The notes beneath the pieces were generated by a model. That model had not been told where the DNA came from. It saw only the letters and a program-made list of their open reading frames with translations, and ran no database searches. Below, one piece after another: positions 8,443-17,267 of a stretch of 64,000 bases of DNA. Each line of letters begins with the position of its first letter. Within the stretch, counting starts at the first letter, position 1. The stretch is from Nitrospinaceae bacterium (GTDB taxonomy: Bacteria > Nitrospinota > Nitrospinia > Nitrospinales > VA-1): contig JAJDAZ010000026.1 of assembly GCA_029261595.1 (NCBI GenBank), positions 62,001-126,000 of the forward strand, written 5' to 3'. Made by a program: the position numbers and the translations under genes.

Positions 8443-9405
8443 ATGAAACCTGTTTTCAGAATGGCCATTATCAGTGCAGTCCTGATCGCTTTCTCAGGGT
8501 GCGCCTCATTTAATCTGGGTCCTTCGATAAAGCCGCTGAAGGAAAAAACCCTGATGGGAAAAGGTTCCGAAAAGGTTCTCATGTTGGATATCCAGGGCCT
8601 CATCAGCAATCAGGACAAACGCTCCATCACCGGGTTTTCCATTGAAAAAGGAATGGTCCAAACGGTGCGTGAAATCCTGATGATGGCCGAAGAGGATGAC
8701 AAAATCAAGGCCGTGCTTTTGCGCATCAACAGCCCCGGCGGGACCGTGACCTCGAGTGACATTATTTATCACGAGATCATGTCCTTCAAAGAAAAAAGAA
8801 AAATAAAAGTTTATGTGTCCATCGTGGACCTTGCCGCCTCCGGTGGCTATTATATAGCCATGGCGGGGGACACGCTCATGGCGCATCCCACTTCTCTCAC
8901 AGGGAGCATCGGCGTCATAGCCGTCAAAGTCAACGTGGCCGGGTTGATGGATAAAATCGGGGTCGATTGGGAAGTTGTCAAGTCGGGGGACAAAAAGGAT
9001 TTTCTCTCGCCGCTCAGGCCGCTGACGGCCGAAGAAAAAATATTATTTCAAAATACCATCGACAGTTTTCACAACCGGTTTGTTGACACCATTTTGAAAA
9101 ATCGCCCCGAGCTGGATTTGAAAGCGGTGCAAAACCTGGCGGATGGCCGGATTTATAATTCCGAACAAGCTCTGGAAGCAAAATTAATAGACAAAATCGG
9201 CTACCTGGATGACACTCTTGAGCTTATAGGAAAAGATCTTGGGATAACCGACCCGAAAGTGGTCACATATCACCGTCCGGGCGAGTATAAGTCCAATTTG
9301 TACTCCTCCATTCCCCCTCCCACTGCCATCAATATGCTGAATATTGACCTGGGCCTCCGTTTGGATAAAATTTCCCCCCATTTCATGTATTTATGGATGC
9401 CCTGA
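8443..9405 (+). CDS. sppA: Signal peptide peptidase SppA, lipoprotein form
   Basis: SppA cleaves leftover signal peptides in the membrane using a Ser-Lys dyad. The Ser is in DLAASGGYYIAMAGD, preceded by RINSPGGTVTSSD, and the Lys lies in the SGDKKDFLSPLRPLT segment. The 320-residue size fits the short single-domain type rather than the doubled E. coli enzyme. The N-terminus ends in the lipobox FSGCAS, so here the anchor appears to be a lipidated Cys in place of a transmembrane helix, which is a little unusual. It follows the coiled-coil gene by 15 bases. Confidence 0.9.
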   Translation: MKPVFRMAIISAVLIAFSGCASFNLGPSIKPLKEKTLMGKGSEKVLMLDIQGLISNQDKRSITGFSIEKGMVQTVREILMMAEEDDKIKAVLLRINSPGGTVTSSDIIYHEIMSFKEKRKIKVYVSIVDLAASGGYYIAMAGDTLMAHPTSLTGSIGVIAVKVNVAGLMDKIGVDWEVVKSGDKKDFLSPLRPLTAEEKILFQNTIDSFHNRFVDTILKNRPELDLKAVQNLADGRIYNSEQALEAKLIDKIGYLDDTLELIGKDLGITDPKVVTYHRPGEYKSNLYSSIPPPTAINMLNIDLGLRLDKISPHFMYLWMP

Positions 9406-9551
9406 AAAAAACAAAATTTCCCCTCACAAGGTTGGAATATTCAATAGTTTTGGGCATTTAGAGTCCCTGATGCCAAGGGATTTGATTGCTTTTATCCTCA
9501 ATAATATCTAACATTGAGATATAGGGTCTTTCAGGTTAAAAATTGCAAGAA

Positions 9552-11507
9552 ATGTTGAACCAGGATTTGAAAATTTTAATTGCCGATGACGATGAGGACG
9601 ACTTCATTTTAATCAAGGAGTTTCTTCATGATGGTTTTCCGGATAAAAATCTTCAACTGGATTGGGCGCGTTCCTGTTCAGATGCTTTGTCCTGCCTGGA
9701 CAAAACCCAGTACACCGTGTGCCTGTTCGATTTCAGGCTGGGAGAGCCCAATGGACTGGATTTATTGCGCACCGTCAGGAAATCCGGTTATGCCCTGCCG
9801 ATTATCTTTCTGACCGGTCAGGGCGATGAGGTCACCGCCGTGGAAGCCATGAAATCCGGGGCATCGGACTACCTTGGCAAAGCCAGCTTATCCGGGAAAA
9901 CCCTTTCTCACGCAATCAACCAGTCACTTAAATTATACGAGGAAGAAGACCAGCGGCGAAAGGCCGAAAAGGCGCTGAACGACCAGGACATCCTGCTCCA
10001 GGCGGTGTCCGATGCCTCCAATTGCCTGTTGACGGGAAAGAACCATAAAGAGTCGATCGTCAAGGCCCTGGGGATTCTATGCAAAGCCCTGAAAGTGGAG
10101 TCTGCCGAGATTTTTCAGAACCGGGACAGAGCCAACGGTCCAAGAAAATTTTCTCAGTGTTTCAGTTGGAATCTGGATTCTGCCAGCTCAGAAAATATTG
10201 GAGATCCTTCTCAAAATCCGTCCGGAGAGGATATCAAACCCCAAAGCCATATTTCCCCCCCGGATGAAAATATTTTTTCTCAAATCACTATCGGGGATAT
10301 GCCCTTGCCGGAAAGAGAATTTTTTCAAAAGCGGGGAATCGCATCCTTCACGCTGGTTCCAATCACCATCGAAGATGCGTTTTGGGGGTTCATTAGATTT
10401 GGCGATTCTCAACCTAAACGGCAATGGTCCAAGAACGAAGAATCCCTATTGCAAACCGTAGCGGCCAATATTGGCAGTAAAATTCGTCAGCATAACGATG
10501 AGATGGCCTTTCACTCCATAGTGGAGGGAACCTCGTCCCAGGTGGGGGATGATTTTTTCAGCTCTCTGGTATTCAATCTGACCTCCGCGCTTCCCGTCAG
10601 TAAAGCCTATGTTTCCGAGATGGTTAGTTACAACACATCCGAGTGCTCTGTACTTGCAGGCTGGGATAAAGGTGAAATAACCAACGAACATATGTTCAGT
10701 GTTAAAAATACGCCCTATGAAGAAGTCATTGCCGGAATGGTTTCCTTCAACTCGGACTTTGATCAGGAAAGTAGCAATGGGCATGCATTTCCTGGCAGAG
10801 AGAATATTAAAAGTTTTGCGGCGGTTCCCTGCTTCGATTCCCATTTTAAAATCATCGGGCATTTATCGGTCATGGATGACAAACCGATGCTTGACCGGCA
10901 AAGAACCCTGTCCGTACTGAAAATTTTTGCCGCCAGAGCCGGCGCGGAACTTGAAAGAAAGCGAAATGAAAGCCTGATTCGAAATATGGCGTATCACGAT
11001 GCCCTGACCGGACTTCCCAATCGCATCCTATTAAACGACCGCCTGGAAATGGCGCTGGCCCAGGCCCAGCGAAGCCAGAGTTTACTCGCGGTTCTCTTTT
11101 TGGACTTCGATCATTTTAAGATGGTCAACGATAACCTGGGCCATGATGTGGGAGATCAGGTTTTGAAGGGAATCGCGTCCCGGCTGAAAAAATGTCTTAG
11201 AAATCAGGACACCGTCGCCCGGCTGGGAGGAGACGAGTTTATTCTTCTGCTGTCGGAAATCAATTCTCCTCTGGACGCCGATAACCTTGCAAAAAAACTC
11301 CTGCATGTGACCCGCAAGCCTCTCATTATCCATGAGCATGAATTGAGCATTACTTTGAGCATTGGCGTTTCCCTGTATCCTCGCGATGGGGAAACCAGCA
11401 CGGAATTAATGAAACACGCCGATGAAGCCTTGTATCTTGCCAAAAACCGGGGGAAAAATTGTTATCAATTTTTCAATTCCAAAGCAAATCCAGCAAATGG
11501 TTTTTAG
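9552..11507 (+). CDS. Response regulator-GAF-GGDEF diguanylate cyclase
   Basis: It would synthesise cyclic di-GMP under phospho-control. An N-terminal receiver domain (KILIADDDEDDF, the phospho-acceptor Asp in CLFDFRLGEPNG, and the Lys in YLGKASLS) is followed by one or two GAF-like domains over roughly residues 150-470, then a GGDEF domain: DALTGLPNRILLNDRL, FLDFDHFKMVNDNLGHDVGDQ, ARLGGDEF. An intact product-inhibition I-site, RNQD, stands five residues before GGDEF. No EAL domain follows. The ORF track uses a TTG start; ATG at 9552 is preferred. No histidine kinase is adjacent, so its partner kinase must be elsewhere. Confidence 0.9.
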   Translation: MLNQDLKILIADDDEDDFILIKEFLHDGFPDKNLQLDWARSCSDALSCLDKTQYTVCLFDFRLGEPNGLDLLRTVRKSGYALPIIFLTGQGDEVTAVEAMKSGASDYLGKASLSGKTLSHAINQSLKLYEEEDQRRKAEKALNDQDILLQAVSDASNCLLTGKNHKESIVKALGILCKALKVESAEIFQNRDRANGPRKFSQCFSWNLDSASSENIGDPSQNPSGEDIKPQSHISPPDENIFSQITIGDMPLPEREFFQKRGIASFTLVPITIEDAFWGFIRFGDSQPKRQWSKNEESLLQTVAANIGSKIRQHNDEMAFHSIVEGTSSQVGDDFFSSLVFNLTSALPVSKAYVSEMVSYNTSECSVLAGWDKGEITNEHMFSVKNTPYEEVIAGMVSFNSDFDQESSNGHAFPGRENIKSFAAVPCFDSHFKIIGHLSVMDDKPMLDRQRTLSVLKIFAARAGAELERKRNESLIRNMAYHDALTGLPNRILLNDRLEMALAQAQRSQSLLAVLFLDFDHFKMVNDNLGHDVGDQVLKGIASRLKKCLRNQDTVARLGGDEFILLLSEINSPLDADNLAKKLLHVTRKPLIIHEHELSITLSIGVSLYPRDGETSTELMKHADEALYLAKNRGKNCYQFFNSKANPANGF

Positions 11508-11727
11508 GTCGCATTGAAAAGGACGCTCTGTTTCCACAGTTTAGATGGTTGAGCCGCCAGGTAATTCTCCTGTTTACTTCCAGCCCCGTTTGAGTATTCC
11601 TCGATCAGATTAAGAAATTTTTGTTTCCTTTTTCCAGCGCCTGCCCGCCAAAATTTGATAAAGTATATTGCATATGGGTTTTTGTGGGGAATCGTTACGT
11701 TAAAATCATGAGAGTTTTTTTAAGATA

Positions 11728-12414
11728 ATGGCTACGCTGAAATCAATCAATATTGGAAAACCCGAAAATGTAACCGTTTCCGGAAACCGTAAAATGTTTA
11801 CCGGAATTCATAAAAAGCCGGTCCATGACAAAATATTTCTGGACAACCTGGGCTTTCGTGGAGACAGCGTGGCCGACCCGAATCATCATGGGGGCCGGGA
11901 TAAAGCCGTTTGCGTATATTGTGTGGAGCATTTTCCTTTTTGGGCAAAGGAGCTGACCCGGGAAATGCTTCCCGGAGCTTTCGGGGAGAATTTAAGCGTT
12001 TCAGGATGGACGGAAAAAAGCGTCCATATTGGCGATGTATTTCAAGTCGGCGAAGCCCAGGTGCAATGCACCCAGCCCCGCCAGCCCTGCCACAAGCTCA
12101 ACAAGGTGTTTGATTTTCAGCCCATGGCCTGCCGGGTGCAGACCACCGGGTTCAGCGGCTGGTATTTTCGGGTGACTCAGCCCGGGTGGGTGACACCGGG
12201 CGTTGAAATAAGCCGGGTTCAGGAAGATCCAAAACGGATTTCCGTGGACACCGCCAACGACCTGATGCACAAGAATAAAAAGGACTGGGAGAGAATACGC
12301 GAAATTCTTTCTGTGGAAGGCTTGTCGGCCAGTTGGCGGAAAACGTTTGATAAAAGGTTGGCATCTGGATCCTCCGCCGGGAATGAACAATTGCGGTTGC
12401 AGGGGTTTGAGTAG
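11728..12414 (+). CDS. MOSC-domain protein (YiiM-like)
   Basis: MOSC domains are related to molybdenum cofactor sulfurases and to the C-terminal domain of mARC-type molybdoenzymes. The family core is clear: GFRGDSVADPNHHGGRDKAVCVYC, LPGAFGENLSVSG, HIGDVFQVGEAQVQCTQPRQPC with the conserved Cys, and GWYFRVTQPGWV. The 228-residue length matches YiiM-like stand-alone proteins, which take part in 6-N-hydroxylaminopurine detoxification in E. coli. It leads a tight operon with an unknown gene (4-base gap) and lpd. Confidence 0.88.
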   Translation: MATLKSINIGKPENVTVSGNRKMFTGIHKKPVHDKIFLDNLGFRGDSVADPNHHGGRDKAVCVYCVEHFPFWAKELTREMLPGAFGENLSVSGWTEKSVHIGDVFQVGEAQVQCTQPRQPCHKLNKVFDFQPMACRVQTTGFSGWYFRVTQPGWVTPGVEISRVQEDPKRISVDTANDLMHKNKKDWERIREILSVEGLSASWRKTFDKRLASGSSAGNEQLRLQGFE

Positions 12415-12418
12415 CTCA

Positions 12419-13018
12419 ATGAGCCCGGAAATAAATCTGGAACAATCCCATCCGCTGGACCAATGGGCCGTCTGGTTTAAAAAGAAGTTCGCGCCATCTG
12501 ATCTGGATGCGGGTGGGGTATTAGCATACATGCATCATTTTGGGGATCTGGGAATTCTGGAAACAGTGGGTCCCAATGGAAAATGGCAACTTTCCGGAAT
12601 TAATTTTGAGTCTGACCCTGATAACATCCGCCAACAGGTTTTAGACCGACTTGAAACCTTGAGTCGCACCTCAGCAGGGTTTGCCGTCAATTATTTTTTG
12701 GGACGTTCAGCCGGATTCTCTGCGGAGGGTAAGGCAACGCCCCCATCGGCACCGGTTAAGCGGTTTGAGGCGAGAGACAAGCCCACAGCCCCCAACCGTG
12801 AAGTCGCGTCAGATTTGAGCAACCTGCAAATCGTAAAAAAAGTGGGTAGGCAACTGCAACCTTTTCTGGAATTTGAAAAGGAAACGGTTTCCCGCTTGCT
12901 AGGAACCTATACGCAAACAAAAGAGGCCCGAGTGATTTTCAATTACATCCTCCGCCATACAAAAACCAAAGCCGAACCCAAAAAATGGGAACAGCTCAGC
13001 CGAAAACGCCATAAATGA
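12419..13018 (+). CDS. Hypothetical protein between MOSC and lpd genes
   Basis: I do not recognise this 199-residue protein. It is soluble in appearance, with an N-terminal region rich in Trp and aromatic residues, a Pro/Ala/Lys-rich linker near residues 110-135 and a basic helical C-terminus ending RKRHK. The ORF track begins at a TTG inside the MOSC gene; the ATG at 12419, 4 bases after the MOSC stop, is far better. Its stop overlaps the lpd start by 4 bases (ATGA), so its product level is probably coupled to dihydrolipoyl dehydrogenase. Confidence 0.75.
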   Translation: MSPEINLEQSHPLDQWAVWFKKKFAPSDLDAGGVLAYMHHFGDLGILETVGPNGKWQLSGINFESDPDNIRQQVLDRLETLSRTSAGFAVNYFLGRSAGFSAEGKATPPSAPVKRFEARDKPTAPNREVASDLSNLQIVKKVGRQLQPFLEFEKETVSRLLGTYTQTKEARVIFNYILRHTKTKAEPKKWEQLSRKRHK

Positions 13019-14418
13019 ACTGCAAACATCTGTTGGTTTTAGGGGCCGGCCCGGGAGGCTATACTGCGGCCTTTCTGGCGGCGGACCTGGGGATGAAGGT
13101 GACCCTGGTCGATGCCGATCCAAAACCGGGCGGCGTTTGCCTGCATCGCGGTTGCATTCCCTCCAAAGCGCTCCTTCACATTGCAAAACTCATCAATGAA
13201 ACTCGCCAGGCAAATTCTTTTGGCGTCGATTTTGGTGAGCCCCATATCGACCTCAAAAAACTGAAGAGTTGGAAAAATGAGGTCGTCCAAAAGATGTCCC
13301 ATGGATTGACTCAGCTTTCCAAACAACGGGGCGTCAACTTCATCAACGGTCAGGGTGTGTTCAAGGATTCCAACACTCTGGTGAGTGCCGGCCATGGAGA
13401 GATCGCTTTCGACCAATGTATTCTTGCAGTAGGATCGCGCCCGGTGATGCCGGAGTTATTTTCCGGGCTGGGTCCGCTGGCTATGGACTCCACCTCCGCT
13501 CTGGAGCTGAATGATATCCCCAAAAAATTACTGGTGGTTGGCGGAGGCTATATTGGGCTGGAAATGGGCAGTGTCTATGAGGCTCTGGGAAGCCAGGTCA
13601 CTGTGGTGGAAATGACCGATGGGCTTCTTCCGGGAGTGGACCGGGATCTGGTCCGCACCCTGCAGGCGCGATTGAGAAAAGGGTTCGATAAAATTTTATT
13701 GAATACCAAAGTAACAAGCGTCAAGGAGGATTCCGGTGGAGTGCGAGTGAAACTGGAATCAGCCAGCGGAGTTACCGAAGAGACATTTGACCGGCTATTG
13801 GTTTCTGTGGGAAGGCAACCCAATTCAGGCGGTCTGGGGCTGGAAAATACCAAAGTGGAAGTCGATGAAAAGGGGCATGTACAGGTCAATTCTCACCATC
13901 AGACAGCGGACCCTTCCATCTGGGCGATCGGCGACGTCGCCGGCGGCGCCATGCTGGCGCATAAGGCTGCCCGGGATGCTCACCTTGCTGTAGAAAGCAT
14001 TTCCGGTCAATCGGTCAAACCGGGTATGGGGGTCATGCCAGCTGTCGTTTTCACCGATCCCGAAATTGCCTGGTGCGGCGTCAATGAAACCGAATGCCTG
14101 GAAAATGAAGAGGACGTCAATATTTCCAAATTTCCCTGGGGCGCTTCGGGAAGGGCGCAAACTTTCGGAAGACCGGACGGGATGACCAAACTGATCCTGG
14201 AACCTGGAACGGATAAAATTCTGGGGGTAGGAATTGTGGGAGCCGGAGCCGGAGAATTGATCGCCGAGGCGGTAATGGCCATCGAATTGGGAGCGACGGC
14301 AAAAGATCTGGCTTTGGCCATCCACCCTCATCCCACCCTTTCCGAAACGCTAAAAGAAGCCGCAGAAGCCTATCTGGGAAAATCACCTCATATTTACAAA
14401 AAACCCACCGTTCGATAA
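13015..14418 (+). CDS. lpdA: Dihydrolipoyl dehydrogenase (E3)
   Basis: It is a flavoprotein that reoxidises the dihydrolipoyl groups of 2-oxoacid dehydrogenase complexes or the glycine cleavage system, passing electrons to NAD+. The FAD motif GAGPGGYTAAF, the redox-active disulfide GGVCLHRGCIPSKA (Cys42/Cys47), the NAD motif VVGGGYIGLEMG, the second FAD motif WAIGDVAGGAMLAHKA, and the catalytic HPHPTLSE near the C-terminus are all present. The 467-residue length is standard. No E1 or E2 gene is adjacent, so it may serve several complexes. It overlaps the upstream unknown gene by 4 bases. Confidence 0.95.
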   Translation: MNCKHLLVLGAGPGGYTAAFLAADLGMKVTLVDADPKPGGVCLHRGCIPSKALLHIAKLINETRQANSFGVDFGEPHIDLKKLKSWKNEVVQKMSHGLTQLSKQRGVNFINGQGVFKDSNTLVSAGHGEIAFDQCILAVGSRPVMPELFSGLGPLAMDSTSALELNDIPKKLLVVGGGYIGLEMGSVYEALGSQVTVVEMTDGLLPGVDRDLVRTLQARLRKGFDKILLNTKVTSVKEDSGGVRVKLESASGVTEETFDRLLVSVGRQPNSGGLGLENTKVEVDEKGHVQVNSHHQTADPSIWAIGDVAGGAMLAHKAARDAHLAVESISGQSVKPGMGVMPAVVFTDPEIAWCGVNETECLENEEDVNISKFPWGASGRAQTFGRPDGMTKLILEPGTDKILGVGIVGAGAGELIAEAVMAIELGATAKDLALAIHPHPTLSETLKEAAEAYLGKSPHIYKKPTVR

Positions 14419-14434
14419 GCTGCCCAACTTTCCG

Positions 14435-14707
14435 TCAAATATCAATGATATCGTCGTCGTTTTTCCGGGGCCGCTGGTAGTTTTTGGGTGGTGGGGGTGC
14501 GGATTGTCCGCCAAGGTTGAGGCTTTCCTTGGTTTTCTGGAATAGCTTGAAAAAAAACAGGACAATCCCGGAAGCAAGGGTTATCAGGAAAAATGTGAAT
14601 GCAAAGAAGAACAGCAGAGCCAGAACCAGAATGACACCCAGGGCCAGCGTTATTTTTGTTTTGAGGGGTATTTGAGAGCCGAAATTAATTGACTGATGAT
14701 TACGCAT
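14435..14707 (-). CDS. Small two-helix membrane protein
   Basis: This 90-residue protein has two adjacent hydrophobic helices (roughly residues 18-35 and 36-55) and a Pro-rich, charged C-terminal tail ending in DDDIIDI. I do not recognise a family. It is convergent with lpd, 16 bases from its stop. The tail has a run of Pro residues, possibly a flexible cytoplasmic segment. Confidence 0.6.
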   Translation of the reverse strand: MRNHQSINFGSQIPLKTKITLALGVILVLALLFFFAFTFFLITLASGIVLFFFKLFQKTKESLNLGGQSAPPPPKNYQRPRKNDDDIIDI

Positions 14708-14760
14708 GAAATTTCCAAAAATTTCTGAAGGGTTGTTATAAATATTTGCTAAAATAGGCC

Positions 14761-14976
14761 ATGGAAAATTTACCGTTTATTATTTTACCCTGCCCCAATT
14801 GCCAGGTGAAAAACCGCATCAAGAGTTACGATTCGAATCAAACTCCCGTGTGCGCCAAATGCAAAGGGCCGCTGATCAAACCGGATGAAAATGACGTCCA
14901 CGCCAAATACGGTCAATCCATTAAAAACTTTCAAAGTTTACCGGGCCTTGGGTTGCGATCCGATACCGATAAATAA
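14761..14976 (+). CDS. Small zinc-ribbon protein, TrxC N-terminus-like
   Basis: A 71-residue protein with two Cys pairs, CPNC and CAKC, about 20 residues apart. The pattern, including the CPNCQVKNRI and CAKCKGPLIKP segments, resembles the zinc finger at the N-terminus of thioredoxin 2, but the thioredoxin domain itself is absent. It lies 26 bases upstream of bolA on the same strand, so the two are probably co-transcribed. It may bind zinc and act in redox or translation, but the role is not shown. Confidence 0.65.
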   Translation: MENLPFIILPCPNCQVKNRIKSYDSNQTPVCAKCKGPLIKPDENDVHAKYGQSIKNFQSLPGLGLRSDTDK

Positions 14977-15002
14977 ATTTTACCATAAAGGAAATCAGTT
15001 TA

Positions 15003-15296
15003 ATGGATAATACGCCAGAAATAATTGACACCCTGTTAAAGGAAAAACTAAACGCCCAGCATGTGGCCATCATTGATGAGAGCCATAAACATAGAGGCCA
15101 CAAGGCCGCAGGCGGGGGAGGGCATTACCATGTGACCGTGGTCTCGTCACAATTTGAAAACGTCAACTTAGTGGACCAAAGAAGACTTGTGTATAGCGCC
15201 CTGGACGATCAGATCACCGGCTCTCCCAAGCTCATTCACGCGTTACAAATCAAAACCCTCACCCCCAGCCAGTGGGCTGAAGCCGAGAAAAGCTGA
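15003..15296 (+). CDS. bolA: BolA family protein
   Basis: BolA proteins partner with monothiol glutaredoxins in Fe-S cluster handling and stress response. The core DESHKHRGHKAAGGGGHYHVTVVS contains the conserved invariant His and a class II KH-like fold, followed by RRLVYSALDDQI and IHALQIKTLTP. The 97-residue length is normal. An AAAGGA Shine-Dalgarno sequence precedes the ATG. It is the second gene of a short operon with a zinc-ribbon gene. Confidence 0.9.
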   Translation: MDNTPEIIDTLLKEKLNAQHVAIIDESHKHRGHKAAGGGGHYHVTVVSSQFENVNLVDQRRLVYSALDDQITGSPKLIHALQIKTLTPSQWAEAEKS

Positions 15297-15321
15297 AAAT
15301 TATAACTTTGGTCCTAATCTT

Positions 15322-15801
15322 TTAATCCCGGTAGATTTCCAATTCCTCGCAGTTTTTGAGGTTTTCAGATTCCGTCAACGCTTTGTATCCCACGTTGCCG
15401 AACTGGTTTTTGTAAAGGTCCAGTTTGACGTACTTTTTACTATGGGGAGAATCTGCAAAGGCTTTAGCTCCCACATCCCCAACGGCGTTTCCAAACATCG
15501 TCAAATCATTTAGCTTGGGAAGTTTTTCTGAATTTGCCAAGGCTATAGCGCCATCGTCGCCAATTTCATTGTGGTTTAAATTCAAATGTTCCAGGTTTCC
15601 AAGATACGGTGAGTTTGCCAAAGCTTCCGCTCCTTCATCGCTCGCCTGATTAGAGGGTAGAACCAGTTTCTTGACCGTGGCCAGAGCCGGATTGTCCGCA
15701 AGGCGCATGAGCCCGCGAACGCCCAGAAATTTTTCCCGGAGAGTCAGCACCTCTCCATCAGGAGTGATATTTTCTTTGATAATATCGTCTATATTTGCCA
15801 T
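15322..15801 (-). CDS. Leucine-rich repeat protein, ribonuclease-inhibitor type
   Basis: The 159-residue protein consists almost entirely of four or five repeats of about 25-28 residues of the form L..L.L..N..GD.GA.ALA.S, as in LEHLNLNHNEIGDDGAIALANS. This is the RI-like LRR class, common in bacterial and eukaryotic binding proteins. No signal peptide or membrane segment is seen, so it is probably cytoplasmic. It is oriented convergently with bolA (25-base gap). Its partner is unknown. Confidence 0.75.
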   Translation of the reverse strand: MANIDDIIKENITPDGEVLTLREKFLGVRGLMRLADNPALATVKKLVLPSNQASDEGAEALANSPYLGNLEHLNLNHNEIGDDGAIALANSEKLPKLNDLTMFGNAVGDVGAKAFADSPHSKKYVKLDLYKNQFGNVGYKALTESENLKNCEELEIYRD

Positions 15802-15897
15802 CCCGAACTCCTATTAAATGCTTGCGGGTAACTTTTATTTGATAGGGAGATTATATCAGATCTGGTAATTGAAAGCGTTTCTATCTAGAAAAAGAAA

Positions 15898-15928
15898 AGC
15901 CGACCTGAAAATCAGGCCGGCTTTTTTA
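15898..15928 (-). terminator. Hairpin terminator of the oxidase operon
   Basis: An 11-bp imperfect stem (AGCCGACCTGA against TCAGGCCGGCT, one G-U) is flanked by T-rich sequence on both sides. It lies 23 bases after the stop of the dihaem gene on the minus strand, and could work in both directions. Confidence 0.75.
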
Positions 15929-15950
15929 TAGGTTCAACGAATCGTGAAAC

Positions 15951-17246
15951 TTATAGAAGTGGATCGAGAAACAATTCGTTTGTTTTCCAAGCCTCAATTT
16001 CTTCTTTAGTGGGAACAGGAGGGACCGGCCTTTTAGCGGTCCGCTTGTCCAGAGGATCATGGAAGGTGCGGGCGTAGGCTTCAGCTTTCCACAAATAGAG
16101 ATGCGGGAATATCATGCCCCAGGGAGCCATGGGGGTTCCGACCACGCCCCGGGTGACCCGCTTGTACCACAATTCATCGGGCCAATCCTTGAGCATAACA
16201 CCGGGTAGATGATCCGGCATTTTATCCGTATCGGGCTGGTTTTCGTTCCTGAAATCGAGCGCTCCGGTCATCATGGGAATGCCTGCCGCTCCATGACAAA
16301 CCGCGCAGTTCAATCCCTCAGTTGCGGCTTCTTTTCCTTCAAACACTACTTTTCCTTCTTCGATTATTTTTGGGTCGTCCCACCAGGTCCATTGGTTGGG
16401 AAATTTTCCTTCAACCGGAATGTTAGTGGGATCTCGCATGGTTTTTAAATAGGCGACCAGTGCAACCATTTCATCGTCACTGATATCGTCCCCATAATAG
16501 GTCGGCATGGCTTTCTTGGATTTTTTATCCTCAAATCCAGGAGCCTGATCCTTCCTCGGATCGAGGATTTGACTTTTAATATAATCATCCGAATAAAGCC
16601 CGATTTGTTTTGATCCAAGGTTGGGTCCTCGGTCGGAGTTGCCTTCCCAGAACACTTTATGACAGTTGAAGCATTTATTGGCCTCAAAAATCTCCCGTCC
16701 CGCCGCAATCACCTCAGGTCCGGCCAGGCCGGTCAATTTCATGGGTGGTTTGTTGAGTTTCTCGAGTTCAAACTCTGGATCAAACTGCGGAAGTTGGGCG
16801 GTAACTGTTATAAAAATAATAGAGGCGAGCGCATAAGTCGCGAGCAGGCGACGGACCGAATGGACCTGGCCTTTTTCGGGTTTCATCGTCCTTAAATCGA
16901 GAAGGATGAAGAAGGTCAAACCGACCAAGGCAAACGCCACAAATTGTATTTGCCACCAGACTGGAAAACCAAAACTCCCAGCCAGAAACCATATGACTAT
17001 TCCCAGAATGGTAATTACCGGAATTTTGATTTTTAAATTCTGCAAAAAGGTCTTCTCTTTAAATTCCGTTTTTGGTATTGCGAGAAGAAGGGCGTAAATC
17101 ATGGCCACCAGAACGATTCCACACAGGCGCTGTTGCACCGCAGAGGAAAGACCCAGGGCCGCGCTTCCAAACCAGAAGATGGCTACCAGCCCCAGAGAAA
17201 TGGGGACAATTTTCATTGCTTTTTGTAAGAAAGTTTTTTCCTGCAT
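15951..17246 (-). CDS. Membrane-anchored dihaem cytochrome c, oxidase partner
   Basis: The 431-residue protein has five hydrophobic segments in its first 150 residues, then a periplasmic part with two CXXCH haem c sites, KCFNCH (Cys192) and NCAVCH (Cys314), and Met residues in AMPTYYGDDISDDEM and GTPMAPWG as likely axial ligands. It is encoded 21 bases after the bd-like oxidase subunit, so it probably delivers electrons to that oxidase. The anchor seems to be an internal duplication: EKTFLQ followed by a helix pair occurs at residues 3-57 and again at 64-116. A good Shine-Dalgarno-like AAGGG precedes the ATG. The exact partner chain is inference. Confidence 0.88.
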   Translation of the reverse strand: MQEKTFLQKAMKIVPISLGLVAIFWFGSAALGLSSAVQQRLCGIVLVAMIYALLLAIPKTEFKEKTFLQNLKIKIPVITILGIVIWFLAGSFGFPVWWQIQFVAFALVGLTFFILLDLRTMKPEKGQVHSVRRLLATYALASIIFITVTAQLPQFDPEFELEKLNKPPMKLTGLAGPEVIAAGREIFEANKCFNCHKVFWEGNSDRGPNLGSKQIGLYSDDYIKSQILDPRKDQAPGFEDKKSKKAMPTYYGDDISDDEMVALVAYLKTMRDPTNIPVEGKFPNQWTWWDDPKIIEEGKVVFEGKEAATEGLNCAVCHGAAGIPMMTGALDFRNENQPDTDKMPDHLPGVMLKDWPDELWYKRVTRGVVGTPMAPWGMIFPHLYLWKAEAYARTFHDPLDKRTAKRPVPPVPTKEEIEAWKTNELFLDPLL

Positions 17247-17267
17247 CCCTTTTAAGCTCCTAAACGT

